Shown: one piece after another, positions 40,452-48,736 of the stretch | Layout: the number at the start of each line of letters is the position of its first letter | How positions within the stretch are numbered: position 1 is the stretch's first letter | From: CAZMRF01 sp964568735 | Lineage (GTDB): Bacteria > Acidobacteriota > Polarisedimenticolia > JACPZX01 | Reading direction: 5' to 3' | Assembly (NCBI GenBank): GCA_964568735.1 | Contig: CAZMRF010000035.1 | Location: 1 to 48,736 of the forward strand | DNA length: 48,736 nt | Notes under the pieces: model-generated | The model's database searches: none | What the model was told of the DNA's origin: nothing | What the model saw: only the letters and a program-made list of their open reading frames with translations | Position numbers and translations under genes: made by a program

Positions 40452-40475
40452 GACGGATACCGCGCGGAAAGGTTC
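40452..40475 (-). promoter_or_regulatory. candidate ECF-type autoregulatory promoter
   Basis: On the minus strand GAAC (40475-40472), 17 bases, then GTC (40454-40452), about 75 bases upstream of the sigma factor start. ECF promoters typically have GAAC in the -35 and a GTC/CGTC -10 at this spacing. Confidence 0.35.
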
Positions 40476-40559
40476 GGCCGCCCCCGGGGGACCCGGCCGG
40501 GGCCCCCCTTTCAGTCCAGCCCGTGGCAGGCACGGCCCTTCCCGGGGGCCGTCACGGGA

Positions 40560-41321
40560 TCAGGCCGCGTCCTCTTCGGTGCCCGCGAGCGTGGCCCGGA
40601 TGTAGTCGCGGTTCATCCTGGCAATGAACTCGACGGAGATCCCCTTCGGGCATGCGGCCTCACACTCCTGGTGGTTCGTGCAGTTCCCGAAGCCCGCCGT
40701 ATCCATCGCCACGACCATCTTCCGGACGCGCGTGAAGCGCTCCGGCTGGCCCTGGGGCAGAAGCCCGAGGTGCCCGATCTTGGCCGCGGTGAACAGCATC
40801 GCGGAGGCGTTGGGGCAGGCGGCGACGCAGGCGCCGCAGCCGATGCAGGCGGCGGCGTCGAAGGCCCGCTCGGCGTCGGGCTTCGGAACCGGAATCGCAT
40901 TGCCGTCGGGCGCGCTTCCGGTCGGAACCGAGATGAAGCCTCCCGCCTGGATGATACGGTCGAAGGACGAACGATCCACCACCAGATCGCGGAGGACCGG
41001 AAACGCCTTCGCCCGCCAGGGCTCGATCGTGATCACGTCGCCGTCGCGGAAGGCGCGCATGTGAAGCTGGCAGGTCGTCGTGAGCGCCCGGGGGCCGTGG
41101 GCCTGGCCGTTGATCACCATGCCGCACGTGCCGCAGATCCCTTCACGGCAGTCGTGGTCGAAGGCGATGGGCTCCTCTCCCCTGGCAATCATTCCCTCGT
41201 TGACGACGTCGAGCATCTCCAGGAAGGACATGTCGGGGCTGATGTTCTTCGCCTGGTAGGTCACGAAGCGGCCCCGGGTCCCGGCGTCCTTCTGCCGCCA
41301 CACGTTGAGGGTCAGGTTCAT
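40560..41321 (-). CDS. sdhB: succinate dehydrogenase/fumarate reductase iron-sulfur subunit
   Basis: This 253-residue protein has a [2Fe-2S] ferredoxin domain with CREGICGTCGMVINGQ and the later TTTCQLHMRAF cysteine. The C-terminal [4Fe-4S]/[3Fe-4S] domain has CIGCGACVAACPNAS and NCTNHQECEAACPKGI. It passes electrons from the FAD of SdhA to the membrane subunit. The ATG at 41321 overlaps the stop of sdhA by one base (TAATG). Sequence features match the B-type SDH found in Bacteroidetes, Acidobacteria and epsilonproteobacteria. Confidence 0.92.
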   Translation of the reverse strand: MNLTLNVWRQKDAGTRGRFVTYQAKNISPDMSFLEMLDVVNEGMIARGEEPIAFDHDCREGICGTCGMVINGQAHGPRALTTTCQLHMRAFRDGDVITIEPWRAKAFPVLRDLVVDRSSFDRIIQAGGFISVPTGSAPDGNAIPVPKPDAERAFDAAACIGCGACVAACPNASAMLFTAAKIGHLGLLPQGQPERFTRVRKMVVAMDTAGFGNCTNHQECEAACPKGISVEFIARMNRDYIRATLAGTEEDAA

Positions 41322-43234
41322 TACTTGTAGCTCCGCTGCTGGAGGGGGACGTTTTCGAAGGCGAGCGGCTCGATGTGGCGTCTGGGGCGCGAGCCGTCTC
41401 CCGCGAACTCCCAGGCGGCGACGTGACAGAACCTCCCGTCGTCGCGCAGGGCCTCGCCCTCCTCGGTCTGGTGTTCCTCCCGGAAGTGGCCTCCGCACGA
41501 CTCCTCGCGCTCGAGGGCATCGAGGCACATCAGCTCGCCCAGCTCGAGGAAATCCGCGACACGACCGGCGTGCTCGAGGGACTGGTTCAGCTCGGCGCCC
41601 TGTCCGGGGACCGTGAGGTCACGCCAGAACTCCTCGCGGAGCGCCGGGATCTTCCTCAGCCCCTCCTCGAGGCCCTGCCGGGTGCGGCCCATCCCGCAAT
41701 GCTCCCACATGATGCGGCCGAGCTCGCGGTGGAACGAGGTGGAGGTGCGCTTGCCTCGGATCGAAAGGAGCCGCTCGATCCGTTCCCGGACGGCAGCCTC
41801 ACCCGCGAGGACCGCGGGGTGATCCCCGCCGGCCCCGTCGGGCTTCACCCGGGCGAGGAAGTTGCCGATCGTGCAGGGCAGGATGAAATAGCCGTCGGCG
41901 AGGCCCTGCATGAGCGCGCTGGCGCCGAGCCGGTTCGCCCCGTGGTCCGAGAAGTTGGCCTCGCCGATCACGTAGAGCCCCGGGATGGTGCTCATCAGGT
42001 CGTAGTCCACCCAGAGGCCGCCCATCGTGTAGTGGCTCGCCGGGTAGATCCGCATCGGGACCCTGTAGGGGTTCTCGTCGGTGATGCGCTCGTACATGTC
42101 GAAGAGATTGCCGTACTTCTCGCGGATGGCGCTCTCCCCCAGCCTGCGGATCGCGTCGGCGAAATCGAGGTAGACGCCGAATCCGGAATCCCCGACGCCG
42201 CGCCCCTCGTCGCAGACCCGCTTGGCAGCGCGCGAGGCGATGTCACGTGGTGCCAGGTTGCCGAAGGTGGGGTACATGCGCTCGAGGTAGTAGTCCCTCT
42301 CCGCCTCCGGGATCTCGCCGGGTGCCCGGCCGTCGCCCTTCTTCTTCGGCACCCAGATCCGCCCGTCGTTGCGGAGGGACTCGCTCATGAGGGTCAGCTT
42401 GGACTGGTGCTCGCCGGTCACGGGGATGCAGGTGGGATGAATCTGGGTGAAACAGGGGTTCGCGAAGGCGGCGCCCTTCCTGTGAGCCCGCCAGATGGCC
42501 GTGACGTTGCAGCCCTTCGCGTAGGTCGCGAGGTAGAAGACGTTCCCGTAGCCGCCTGTGGCCAGCACGACGGCGTCGGCCAGGTGCGAGCGGATCTCGC
42601 CCGTCACCATGTCGCGGACGACGATGCCGCGTGCCCGCCCGTCGATCAGGATGACGTCGAGCATCTCGTGGCGCGTGTGCATCGCGACCTTCCCGAGGCC
42701 CACCTGGCGCTGGAGCGCCTGGTAGGCGCCCAGCAGGAGCTGCTGGCCCGTCTGGCCCCGCGCATAGAAGGTCCGGGACACCAGGGCGCCGCCGAAGGAC
42801 CTGTTGGCCAGTGTGCCGCCGTACTCGCGCGCGAAGGGGACGCCCTGGGCCACGCACTGGTCGATGATGTTCACCGAGATCTCGGCGAGACGGTGGACGT
42901 TCGCCTCGCGGGATCGGAAGTCCCCGCCCTTGACGGTGTCGTAGAAGAGCCGGAAGACGCTGTCCCCGTCGTTCTGGTAGTTCTTGGCGGCATTGATCCC
43001 GCCCTGCGCGGCGATCGAGTGAGCCCGGCGCGCGCTGTCCTGGTAGCAGAAGCAGCTCACCCTGTAGCCCAGCTCCGCGAGGGAGGCGGCAGCCGATGCG
43101 CCTGCCAGTCCCGAGCCGACCACGATGACGCTGTACTTCCGCTTGTTGGCGGGGTTCACCAGCTTCATGTCGAAGCGGTGCCGCGTCCACTTCTCCTGGA
43201 TCGGACCCTTCGGGACCTGCGCGTTGAGCTCCAT
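41321..43234 (-). CDS. sdhA: succinate dehydrogenase/fumarate reductase flavoprotein subunit
   Basis: This 637-residue flavoprotein has an N-terminal dinucleotide fold (VIVVGSGLAGASAAASLAELG) and the FAD-attachment region HSIAAQGGINAAKNY. Substrate-side motifs are HPTCIP and the active-site arginine region GHGANRLGASALMQG-type (read here as DHGANRLGASALMQG). It oxidises succinate to fumarate in the TCA cycle, coupled to quinone, or works in reverse. The ATG at 43234 is preferred over the TTG at 43255. It is the middle gene of an sdhC-sdhA-sdhB order. Confidence 0.93.
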   Translation of the reverse strand: MELNAQVPKGPIQEKWTRHRFDMKLVNPANKRKYSVIVVGSGLAGASAAASLAELGYRVSCFCYQDSARRAHSIAAQGGINAAKNYQNDGDSVFRLFYDTVKGGDFRSREANVHRLAEISVNIIDQCVAQGVPFAREYGGTLANRSFGGALVSRTFYARGQTGQQLLLGAYQALQRQVGLGKVAMHTRHEMLDVILIDGRARGIVVRDMVTGEIRSHLADAVVLATGGYGNVFYLATYAKGCNVTAIWRAHRKGAAFANPCFTQIHPTCIPVTGEHQSKLTLMSESLRNDGRIWVPKKKGDGRAPGEIPEAERDYYLERMYPTFGNLAPRDIASRAAKRVCDEGRGVGDSGFGVYLDFADAIRRLGESAIREKYGNLFDMYERITDENPYRVPMRIYPASHYTMGGLWVDYDLMSTIPGLYVIGEANFSDHGANRLGASALMQGLADGYFILPCTIGNFLARVKPDGAGGDHPAVLAGEAAVRERIERLLSIRGKRTSTSFHRELGRIMWEHCGMGRTRQGLEEGLRKIPALREEFWRDLTVPGQGAELNQSLEHAGRVADFLELGELMCLDALEREESCGGHFREEHQTEEGEALRDDGRFCHVAAWEFAGDGSRPRRHIEPLAFENVPLQQRSYK

Positions 43235-43334
43235 GGGAGGGATCACCCGGGCCAATGGAAGAGAGCGGGCGAAGCCCCCGGCTGCGGGCGCTCGGGAGGT
43301 GGCGCGCCGCGGGGCGGGCTTCCGGAGGCGGTCA

Positions 43335-43997
43335 TCAGCGGACGAGCCCGACCATGACTGCGACGGGGATGGAGATGTTGCCGGCGACGACGACGAGGGT
43401 GGATCCGACCGCGAAGGCGCGCCGGAGCCCGTTCCACCTGGGATGCGAGAGCCCGAGGGTCTGGAGCATGCTCCAGACTCCGTGGTACATGTGCAGGCCC
43501 AGCGCGAGCATCGCGACGATGTAGAAGGCCGAGACGGGCCACTGGCTGAAGCCGGCGACGACGTTGTGATAGACGTCGCCCTCCACGAAGGCCGGGTGCG
43601 CGGCGCCTGTGGTCAGGTGCAGGAGGTGGTAGACGACGAAGAGCGCCAGGATCGGTCCGCTCCAGATCATCGTCCGCGAGGCGTAGGTCGATTCGACGCT
43701 GCGCACGCTTCGGTATCTCTGGGGCCGTGCCGCCCGGTTCTCGAGCGCGAGGGAGATCGCGGCCCAGATGTGGAGCCCGACGGCCGCGAGGAGGCCGCCT
43801 CGGGCGATCCAGATGCCGGCGCCATGAAGCAGCGCGCGGAGGAATTTCCCGTACTCGTTGATCGGGCCGGGGCCGAGGAAGACCTGGAGGTTGCCGGCCA
43901 TGTGCCCCACCACGAAGGCAAAGAGCACCACGCCGGTCGCCGCCATCACGAGCTTCCTGCCGATGGAGGAGGAGAGCGTGCCCGCGACCCCGGACAT
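43335..43997 (-). CDS. sdhC: succinate dehydrogenase cytochrome b subunit (type B, five helices)
   Basis: This protein has about 220 residues and five membrane helices, typical of the single large cytochrome b subunit of type-B succinate:quinone oxidoreductases. Histidines that could ligate the two hemes lie in VVGHMAGNLQVFLG, GLHIWAAISL, VVYHLLHLTTG and LGLHMYHGVWSM. No sdhD gene is present, as expected for this type. The ATG at 43997 is favoured because GGAG lies five bases upstream; the GTG at 44048 adds 17 residues. sdhA starts about 100 bases further on. Confidence 0.88.
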   Translation of the reverse strand: MSGVAGTLSSSIGRKLVMAATGVVLFAFVVGHMAGNLQVFLGPGPINEYGKFLRALLHGAGIWIARGGLLAAVGLHIWAAISLALENRAARPQRYRSVRSVESTYASRTMIWSGPILALFVVYHLLHLTTGAAHPAFVEGDVYHNVVAGFSQWPVSAFYIVAMLALGLHMYHGVWSMLQTLGLSHPRWNGLRRAFAVGSTLVVVAGNISIPVAVMVGLVR

Positions 43998-44054
43998 CCT
44001 GGCTCCGCGAGGGATGACGGCGGCCGCAGCCGCCGGGGAGGAATTCACGCGCTC

Positions 44055-44084
44055 AGTCTAGCCCTCGTCCTTCGAGCCTTTCAA
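44055..44084 (-). promoter_or_regulatory. promoter of the sdhCAB operon
   Basis: On the minus strand TTGAAA (44084-44079), 18 bases, TAGACT (44060-44055), about 60 bases upstream of the preferred sdhC ATG. Confidence 0.5.
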
Positions 44085-44175
44085 CGGCGGGGAAGTGCCG
44101 GGCCGCATGGGAGGGAGAGAGGCGGGTGACGTGCGAGGGTCGCTCGTGCCGGCGCTGCCGGCGAGGCGGACGAGC

Positions 44176-44778
44176 CTACCTGAGACTGAGGAGGCGCGCT
44201 CGGTAGGAGAGCGGAGGGTCCACGAGCTCCACGCCCGCGCCCGGCGGCCTTCCCGCTTCGCCCTCCGGGCGTGCCCACATGACCTGACCCTCCAGCCTCT
44301 CGATCCTGCCGGGGAGCTTCAGAGCGAGGTTGAGCAGGGCACCCTGCAGCAGCCCCCGCGCCGTGACGAGGAAGATCCCGGTCTCGCTGAGGTTCGCCGT
44401 GAAGGTGTTCTCGATGGCCCTCGACCCGCTGACCCGGCCGCCCGTCCTGAGGTGGAACTGCACGGGGTACATGGCGACGATCCGCCGGGCCGGAGCTCCG
44501 TCGACGCCGACGCAGGCCGCGTAGTTCAGTCCGACGATCCGCTCCCCGCGGAGCTCGCACTCCTTCAGGAGATATGCGAAGGCGGCGGCCTCCACCTCTT
44601 CCCTCGTCGAGGCGGAGAAGACGAGGAGGCGACGGCGCTCGGGATCGCGCCACACCCGATCCGGAAGGGTGACGATTCTGGCGAGCCACTTCTCGCACGC
44701 GTTCGCGACCTGAAGCTCGTGGACGCTGCCGCCGTTGGACGATTCGGTCGGGAAGGTTCTTCGAAAGAGCGCCTGCAT
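44176..44778 (-). CDS. PilZ-domain-like protein
   Basis: This 200-residue protein has a C-terminal half that follows the PilZ beta-barrel pattern: ENTFTANLSETGIFLVTA (the D/N-x-S-x-x-G motif), GALLNLALKLPG, LEGQVMWARP and GAGVELVDPP. PilZ domains bind cyclic di-GMP. The usual RxxxR half of the site is not obvious here (nearest is RTGGRVSGSR), so binding is uncertain. The N-terminal half (about 100 residues, with ACEKWLARIVTLPDRVWRDPERRRLLVFSAST) is unassigned. It is a monocistronic gene transcribed toward the sdh operon. Confidence 0.68.
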   Translation of the reverse strand: MQALFRRTFPTESSNGGSVHELQVANACEKWLARIVTLPDRVWRDPERRRLLVFSASTREEVEAAAFAYLLKECELRGERIVGLNYAACVGVDGAPARRIVAMYPVQFHLRTGGRVSGSRAIENTFTANLSETGIFLVTARGLLQGALLNLALKLPGRIERLEGQVMWARPEGEAGRPPGAGVELVDPPLSYRARLLSLR

Positions 44779-44943
44779 GCGGCGAAGTTAGGCCGAGAGG
44801 GCCTTCCAGGCACGTCGAACAAACGCCCCTTTCCGGCGAATGCCGCGCCCCGCTTTCGTCGTTCTCTGCGTCGTCCGCCCGCGCCCGTCGGGGTATTCGG
44901 CGCTCACCCGGCCTTCGGGTCGCACTTCACCCCTGGATGCCTC

Positions 44944-45897
44944 TCAAGGAGGAGCCGCGCAGGGGCTCATCAGGTGCCTCGCCGGCTCTCCGCTGCCGGA
45001 CTCCTGGCCCTGGGGGCTGACCGCGGTGACGATCCATGCGAGCACATCACCGGGGGCCGGCAGTGTCGAATCCCCGGCGGGCCATCCCGCGGCCGACGTA
45101 GCGTGGATGCACGCGAAGACGTCGCCCGGCACGCCGCGGTAGACGCGGTAGAAGGCGACCGGGTGGGAGGTCGAGAGCTCGAGATCCTCCCAGGTCCAGC
45201 CACCGGCGCCTTCGATCAGGAGCGGATCGCCGGCCCCCTGGCCGGAGACCTCCAGGTCCGGAAAGGGCGGCAGGACTTTCAGCACCACGCCGTCACGATT
45301 GACGATGTAGATCTCTCCCTGCCCGTCGGTGCCGAAGCCCGTGAGGCCGAAGGGCAGCGTGTTCGCTGGATCCAACTCGTCGCTCCAGTCATCCTCGTTG
45401 ACCGCTGCGCCGCTGGAGACCTCGAAGCTCTTCACGAAGCCCGCGCAGAAGTCCCCGTAGAAGTAGGTGCCGTCGAATGCCGGCATCCGGCACCCCCGGT
45501 AGACGGGTCCGCCGATCACGGCGCAACCTCCGCCGGTACGGCCATACTCGAGAATGGGAAGCGTCAGACTCGGATGACCGCACGGGGGGGACGCTCCACA
45601 GGTGACGCCGTTGGGATCGCAGTCGGAGGGATCGGCCGGATCGAAGCAGTGCTCTCCCTCCATCTGGCGCCAGCCGAAGTTCTCCCCTCCGGGGCTCGAG
45701 GCGGGCGCGTAGTCGATCTCCTCCCAGCAGTTCTGCCCGACATCGCCGATGTACATGTCGTCCGTCGCAGGATCGAAGGCGATCCGCCAGGGATTCCTCA
45801 GTCCATAGGCCCAGATCTCGTCGCAGGCGCCCCCAGGCCCGTTGGCGAATGGATTCCCGGCAGGCACGGCGTAGTTGAGAGTCCCGCCGCAGTCCGG
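44944..45897 (-). pseudogene. 5'-truncated PQQ-dependent sugar dehydrogenase-like gene
   Basis: The reading frame carries the C-terminal half of a soluble PQQ-dependent glucose/aldose dehydrogenase propeller (the Asd/YliI/HHIP-like family): CDEIWAYGLRNPWRIAFDP, MYIGDVGQNCWEEIDY, GENFGWRQMEGEHCF, PILEYGRTGGG and YFYGDFCAGFVKS. A short fibronectin-like tail follows. Family resemblance starts only at about DCGGTLNYAVPAGNPF (near 45890). Upstream codons to the tRNA-Lys gene show none of the expected roughly 200 N-terminal residues, no signal peptide and no likely start. The promoter of the divergent tRNA-Lys occupies that space. Only a GTG at 45867 could start a fragment. I regard it as a truncated remnant. 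The active-site residues of the N-terminal blades are missing. Confidence 0.7.
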
Positions 45898-46008
45898 AGC
45901 ACCGGGCGATGTGCCATGCCCGGATGGTACGGCACGAGCGCGGCCCGGGCCAGCATCCCTGCCATTCCCGGGTCGGCCACCCCGGGGGGCGAAGGCACTG
46001 GGACTGCC

Positions 46009-46037
46009 TTGACGCGTCCGGCGGGTCGGAGTAGGAT
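46009..46037 (+). promoter_or_regulatory. promoter of tRNA-Lys
   Basis: TTGACG (46009-46014), 17 bases, TAGGAT (46032-46037), 35 bases before the tRNA. Confidence 0.6.
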
Positions 46038-46072
46038 GCGCGCCCCGGAATATTTCCCAAAAGAAGAGTCGT

Positions 46073-46148
46073 GGGCCGATAGCTCAAGTGGTAGAGCAGC
46101 AGACTCTTAATCTGCGGGTTGGAGGTTCGAGTCCTCCTCGGCTCACCA
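46073..46148 (+). tRNA. tRNA-Lys (anticodon CTT)
   Basis: This is a 76-nt cloverleaf with acceptor arms GGGCCGA/TCGGCTC (one G-U pair) and an anticodon stem GCAGA/TCTGC around CTCTTAA (anticodon CTT at 46106-46108). The CCA is encoded. Confidence 0.95.
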
Positions 46149-46256
46149 CAGGCCTCTCCGGGGCCGTCTAGGATATACTCCACCGGCTGTCTCGCAGGCG
46201 CCGCGGCGATGCTTCGCTTCACGAAGAAGCCGTGAGCGCCCGTTGCCCTCCGCAAC

Positions 46257-46341
46257 GCGAAAGTGGCGGAACTGGCAGACGCGCCGGACTTAGGATCCGG
46301 TGGGGAAACCCGTGGGGGTTCGAGTCCCCCCTTTCGCACCA
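46257..46341 (+). tRNA. tRNA-Leu (anticodon TAG)
   Basis: This is an 85-nt tRNA with a long variable arm (TGGGGAAACCCGT). Acceptor arms are GCGAAAG/CTTTCGC, the anticodon stem is CCGGA/TCCGG around CTTAGGA (anticodon TAG at 46291-46293), and the CCA is encoded. A TATACT at 46174-46179 lies upstream. Confidence 0.95.
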
Positions 46342-46361
46342 AGAGCGCTCCCACCCTTCGC

Positions 46362-47636
46362 ATGAAAGTCTCCGTCACGGATCTCAGCGCCTGCCGCCGG
46401 TCACTCTCAGTCGACGTCCCACCGTCGATGATCGACGCGGAGTACGAGAAAGCCTTCAAGACCTACGCGAACCGCATCCAGCTCTCGGGCTTCCGCCAGG
46501 GGAAGGTCCCCCGGCAAATCCTCGTGCAGAGATTCGGAAAGGAGATCGAGCAGGACGTGGTCGAGACGCTCATCCGGAACTGCTCGCTCTCCGCGATCCG
46601 GGATAAAGGCCTCGAGCCACTGCACTCGCCTGTCCTCAAGGACTACAAGTTCGAGCGGGACACGGGCCTCTCCTTCGTTGCCGAGTTCGAGGTCCGGCCG
46701 GAGCTGGAGGTGGCGGGGTACAAGGAGATCCAGGTCGAACGAGGCGCCGTGGAGGTATCCGATGGTGACGTCGCCAAGGCCATCGATGATCTCCGCGTGC
46801 GGGTTGCCCGTTACGATGGAGTGGAAGGCCGGGGCGTCGCGCAGGGGGATTTCGTCCTCGCCGAGATCCAGGGCACCTTCGAAGAGGGACAGGGGGAGCC
46901 GATTTCCCGGCCCGATGCCTTCTTCGAGGTAGGCTCCGCGGGTCCCCACCCGGAGCTGACCGATGAGCTGAGAGCCATGGAGCCCGGCCAGGAGCGATCG
47001 TTCGCCGTCAGGTACCCCGCCGACCATCCTTCCGCGCAGCTCGCCGGGCGCAAGGTCGCCTTCCAGGTGAAGCTGCGGGAGATCAAGACGCGGAATCTCC
47101 CCGATCTCAACGACGATTTCGCCCGGGAGGTCGGCGCGGGAACGACTCTCGACGAGCTGCGCGCCAAGGTTCGCGAGGAGCTGACGCGGGTGGCTCGATC
47201 GAAGGAGCGGTCAGAGGCCGTCCGCAAGGCCATCGATCAGCTCCTCTCGGCCAACCCGCGCGCCGAGGCGCCCGAATCGATGGTCGACGAGCAGGTCGAG
47301 GGCTACGTCGAGGATCTCCTGAGGGCGATGCAGGCTCAGGGAATAGACCCGGCCGCGGCGGGAGTTGACCTGGAGCGGGTGCGCTCCGAACAGCGCGAGA
47401 TGGCGCGGCGCTCCGTCGTGGCGGGACTCCTGCTGGACGCGATCGCCCGCAAGGAATCGCTCGAGATCGCGGCGGGAGCGGTGGATGAGGCTCTCGAGCA
47501 CGAGGCGCGCCAGCGACGACAGAATGTCGGAGCGCTGAGAGCGCGATGGGAGAAGGAAGGGCGGGTAGACGCCTTGAAACGCCATCTGTTACGTGAAAAG
47601 GTCCTTGACTTGGTCTTGGGCACGGCTAATACTTAG
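46362..47636 (+). CDS. tig: trigger factor (ribosome-associated chaperone)
   Basis: This 424-residue protein has the N-terminal ribosome-binding signature GFRQGKVP (residues 43-50), a peptidyl-prolyl isomerase (FKBP-like) domain (about 150-245, RGVAQGDFVLAEIQGTF and VGSAGPHPELTDELRAMEPGQE), and a helical C-terminal chaperone domain. It binds nascent chains at the ribosome exit tunnel. The start at 46362 is placed after the tRNA-Leu gene, since a longer frame would run through the tRNA. The order tig-clpP-clpX is conserved in many bacteria. Confidence 0.93.
   Translation: MKVSVTDLSACRRSLSVDVPPSMIDAEYEKAFKTYANRIQLSGFRQGKVPRQILVQRFGKEIEQDVVETLIRNCSLSAIRDKGLEPLHSPVLKDYKFERDTGLSFVAEFEVRPELEVAGYKEIQVERGAVEVSDGDVAKAIDDLRVRVARYDGVEGRGVAQGDFVLAEIQGTFEEGQGEPISRPDAFFEVGSAGPHPELTDELRAMEPGQERSFAVRYPADHPSAQLAGRKVAFQVKLREIKTRNLPDLNDDFAREVGAGTTLDELRAKVREELTRVARSKERSEAVRKAIDQLLSANPRAEAPESMVDEQVEGYVEDLLRAMQAQGIDPAAAGVDLERVRSEQREMARRSVVAGLLLDAIARKESLEIAAGAVDEALEHEARQRRQNVGALRARWEKEGRVDALKRHLLREKVLDLVLGTANT
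47605..47632 (+). promoter_or_regulatory. promoter for clpP inside the 3' end of tig
   Basis: TTGACT (47605-47610), 16 bases, TAATAC (47627-47632). It lies in the last codons of tig and about 25 bases before the clpP ATG, so clpPX may be expressed independently of tig. Confidence 0.5.
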
Positions 47637-47656
47637 CGACTCAGGGGGAACCGTAA

Positions 47657-48247
<591 letters not shown>

Positions 48248-48271
48248 CCCGGCATCGGGAGACGCACTGAG

Positions 48272-48736
48272 ATGGCGCGCAAGAAAGGCGAGGGAGACGT
48301 TCTTCGCTGCTCCTTCTGCAACAAGAACCAGCGCGACGTCAAGAAGCTGATCGCTGGACCGACGGTCTACATCTGCGACGAGTGCGTCGACATCTGCCTC
48401 GACATCATCTCCGAGGAGAAGGAGGCCCCGGAGACGAAGACGAAGGTCCGGCTGCCGAAGCCCGTCGAGATCAACCACTTCCTCGACGAGTACGTCGTGG
48501 GCCAGGAGCGGGCCAAGAAGAAGCTGGCCGTCGCGGTCTACAACCACTACAAGCGCAACGAGTTGACGCGCAGGAAGAACGAGGTCGAGATCCAGAAGTC
48601 GAACATCCTGCTCATCGGGCCGACCGGCTCGGGCAAGACGCTGCTCGCGCAGACGATGGCGCGGCTGCTGTCGGTGCCTTTCGCCATCGTGGACGCGACG
48701 ACGCTGACCGAGGCGGGCTACGTGGGAGAGGACGTC
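48272..48736 (+). CDS. clpX: ATP-dependent Clp protease ATP-binding subunit ClpX (3' end outside window)
   Basis: The first 155 codons of ClpX. The N-terminal zinc domain has C13-x2-C16 and C35-x2-C38 (CSFC, CDEC). The AAA+ domain opens with PVEINHFLDEYVVGQERAKK, then the Walker A GPTGSGKTLLAQT, and continues to TEAGYVGEDV at the window edge. ClpX unfolds substrates and feeds them to ClpP. It lies 24 bases downstream of clpP. Confidence 0.95.
   Translation, partial: MARKKGEGDVLRCSFCNKNQRDVKKLIAGPTVYICDECVDICLDIISEEKEAPETKTKVRLPKPVEINHFLDEYVVGQERAKKKLAVAVYNHYKRNELTRRKNEVEIQKSNILLIGPTGSGKTLLAQTMARLLSVPFAIVDATTLTEAGYVGEDV

Noticed and set aside
41375..43357. 660-codon plus-strand open frame opposite sdhA
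   Set aside because: Shadow of sdhA, which has intact catalytic motifs and operon context; the antisense product has no recognisable domain.
46263..46361. Longer N-terminus for trigger factor
   Set aside because: It would be translated from inside the tRNA-Leu gene; the ATG at 46362 fits the family start.

Overview
The window is about 48.7 kb of GC-rich DNA from a Gram-negative, outer-membrane-bearing bacterium. The envelope evidence is a TamB/Omp85 protein, a small beta-barrel protein, GmhA and many signal peptides. Serine/threonine kinases with TPR tails, a three-gene type-B succinate dehydrogenase with a single cytochrome b subunit, and ECF sigma factors suggest an uncultured lineage such as Acidobacteriota or a neighbouring phylum. 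That placement is inference. A run of ten Ns (7854-7863) marks a scaffold join, so the source is probably a draft or metagenome assembly.

Left part (1-18.6 kb), almost all minus strand. After the end of a 2-oxoacid dehydrogenase E1 gene comes a small accessory island: an AbiEi-like antitoxin with an added nuclease-like N-terminus, followed by a decayed AbiEii-type toxin gene. An envelope block follows: two tandem membrane-anchored alkaline-phosphatase-superfamily proteins, an ArnT-like glycosyltransferase interrupted by the gap, two interlocked ABC-2 exporters, and a 2170-residue protein that carries a whole TamB-like region fused to an Omp85 (POTRA plus barrel) region.

Middle part (18.7-31 kb), mostly plus strand. 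dTDP-sugar genes (rmlA, an rmlC-like gene, rmlB) are interleaved with an ECF sigma factor and two membrane proteins. Then come tRNA-Pro, a secreted protein of seven exact 55-residue repeats (a probable seven-bladed propeller), three arginine tRNAs (CCG, TCT, TCG) around an isoprenylcysteine-methyltransferase-like gene, a small outer-membrane protein, gmhA, a secreted protein with four Cys3His motifs, and another secreted protein.

Right part (31-48.7 kb). Two large membrane Ser/Thr kinases with TPR tails flank a DUF3810-type HExxH membrane protein. Next to them lies a 231-bp element bounded by perfect 28-bp inverted repeats. Then follow an ECF sigma/anti-sigma/membrane-protein operon, sdhC-sdhA-sdhB, a PilZ protein, a 5'-truncated PQQ-dependent sugar dehydrogenase beside tRNA-Lys and tRNA-Leu, and the conserved tig-clpP-clpX series, with clpX running off the end.

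Most of the window serves envelope construction (lipid or sugar decoration, export, outer-membrane assembly) and its surveillance by kinases and alternative sigma factors, with core metabolism and proteostasis at the edges. The strongest candidate for something new is the one-polypeptide TamB-TamA fusion.
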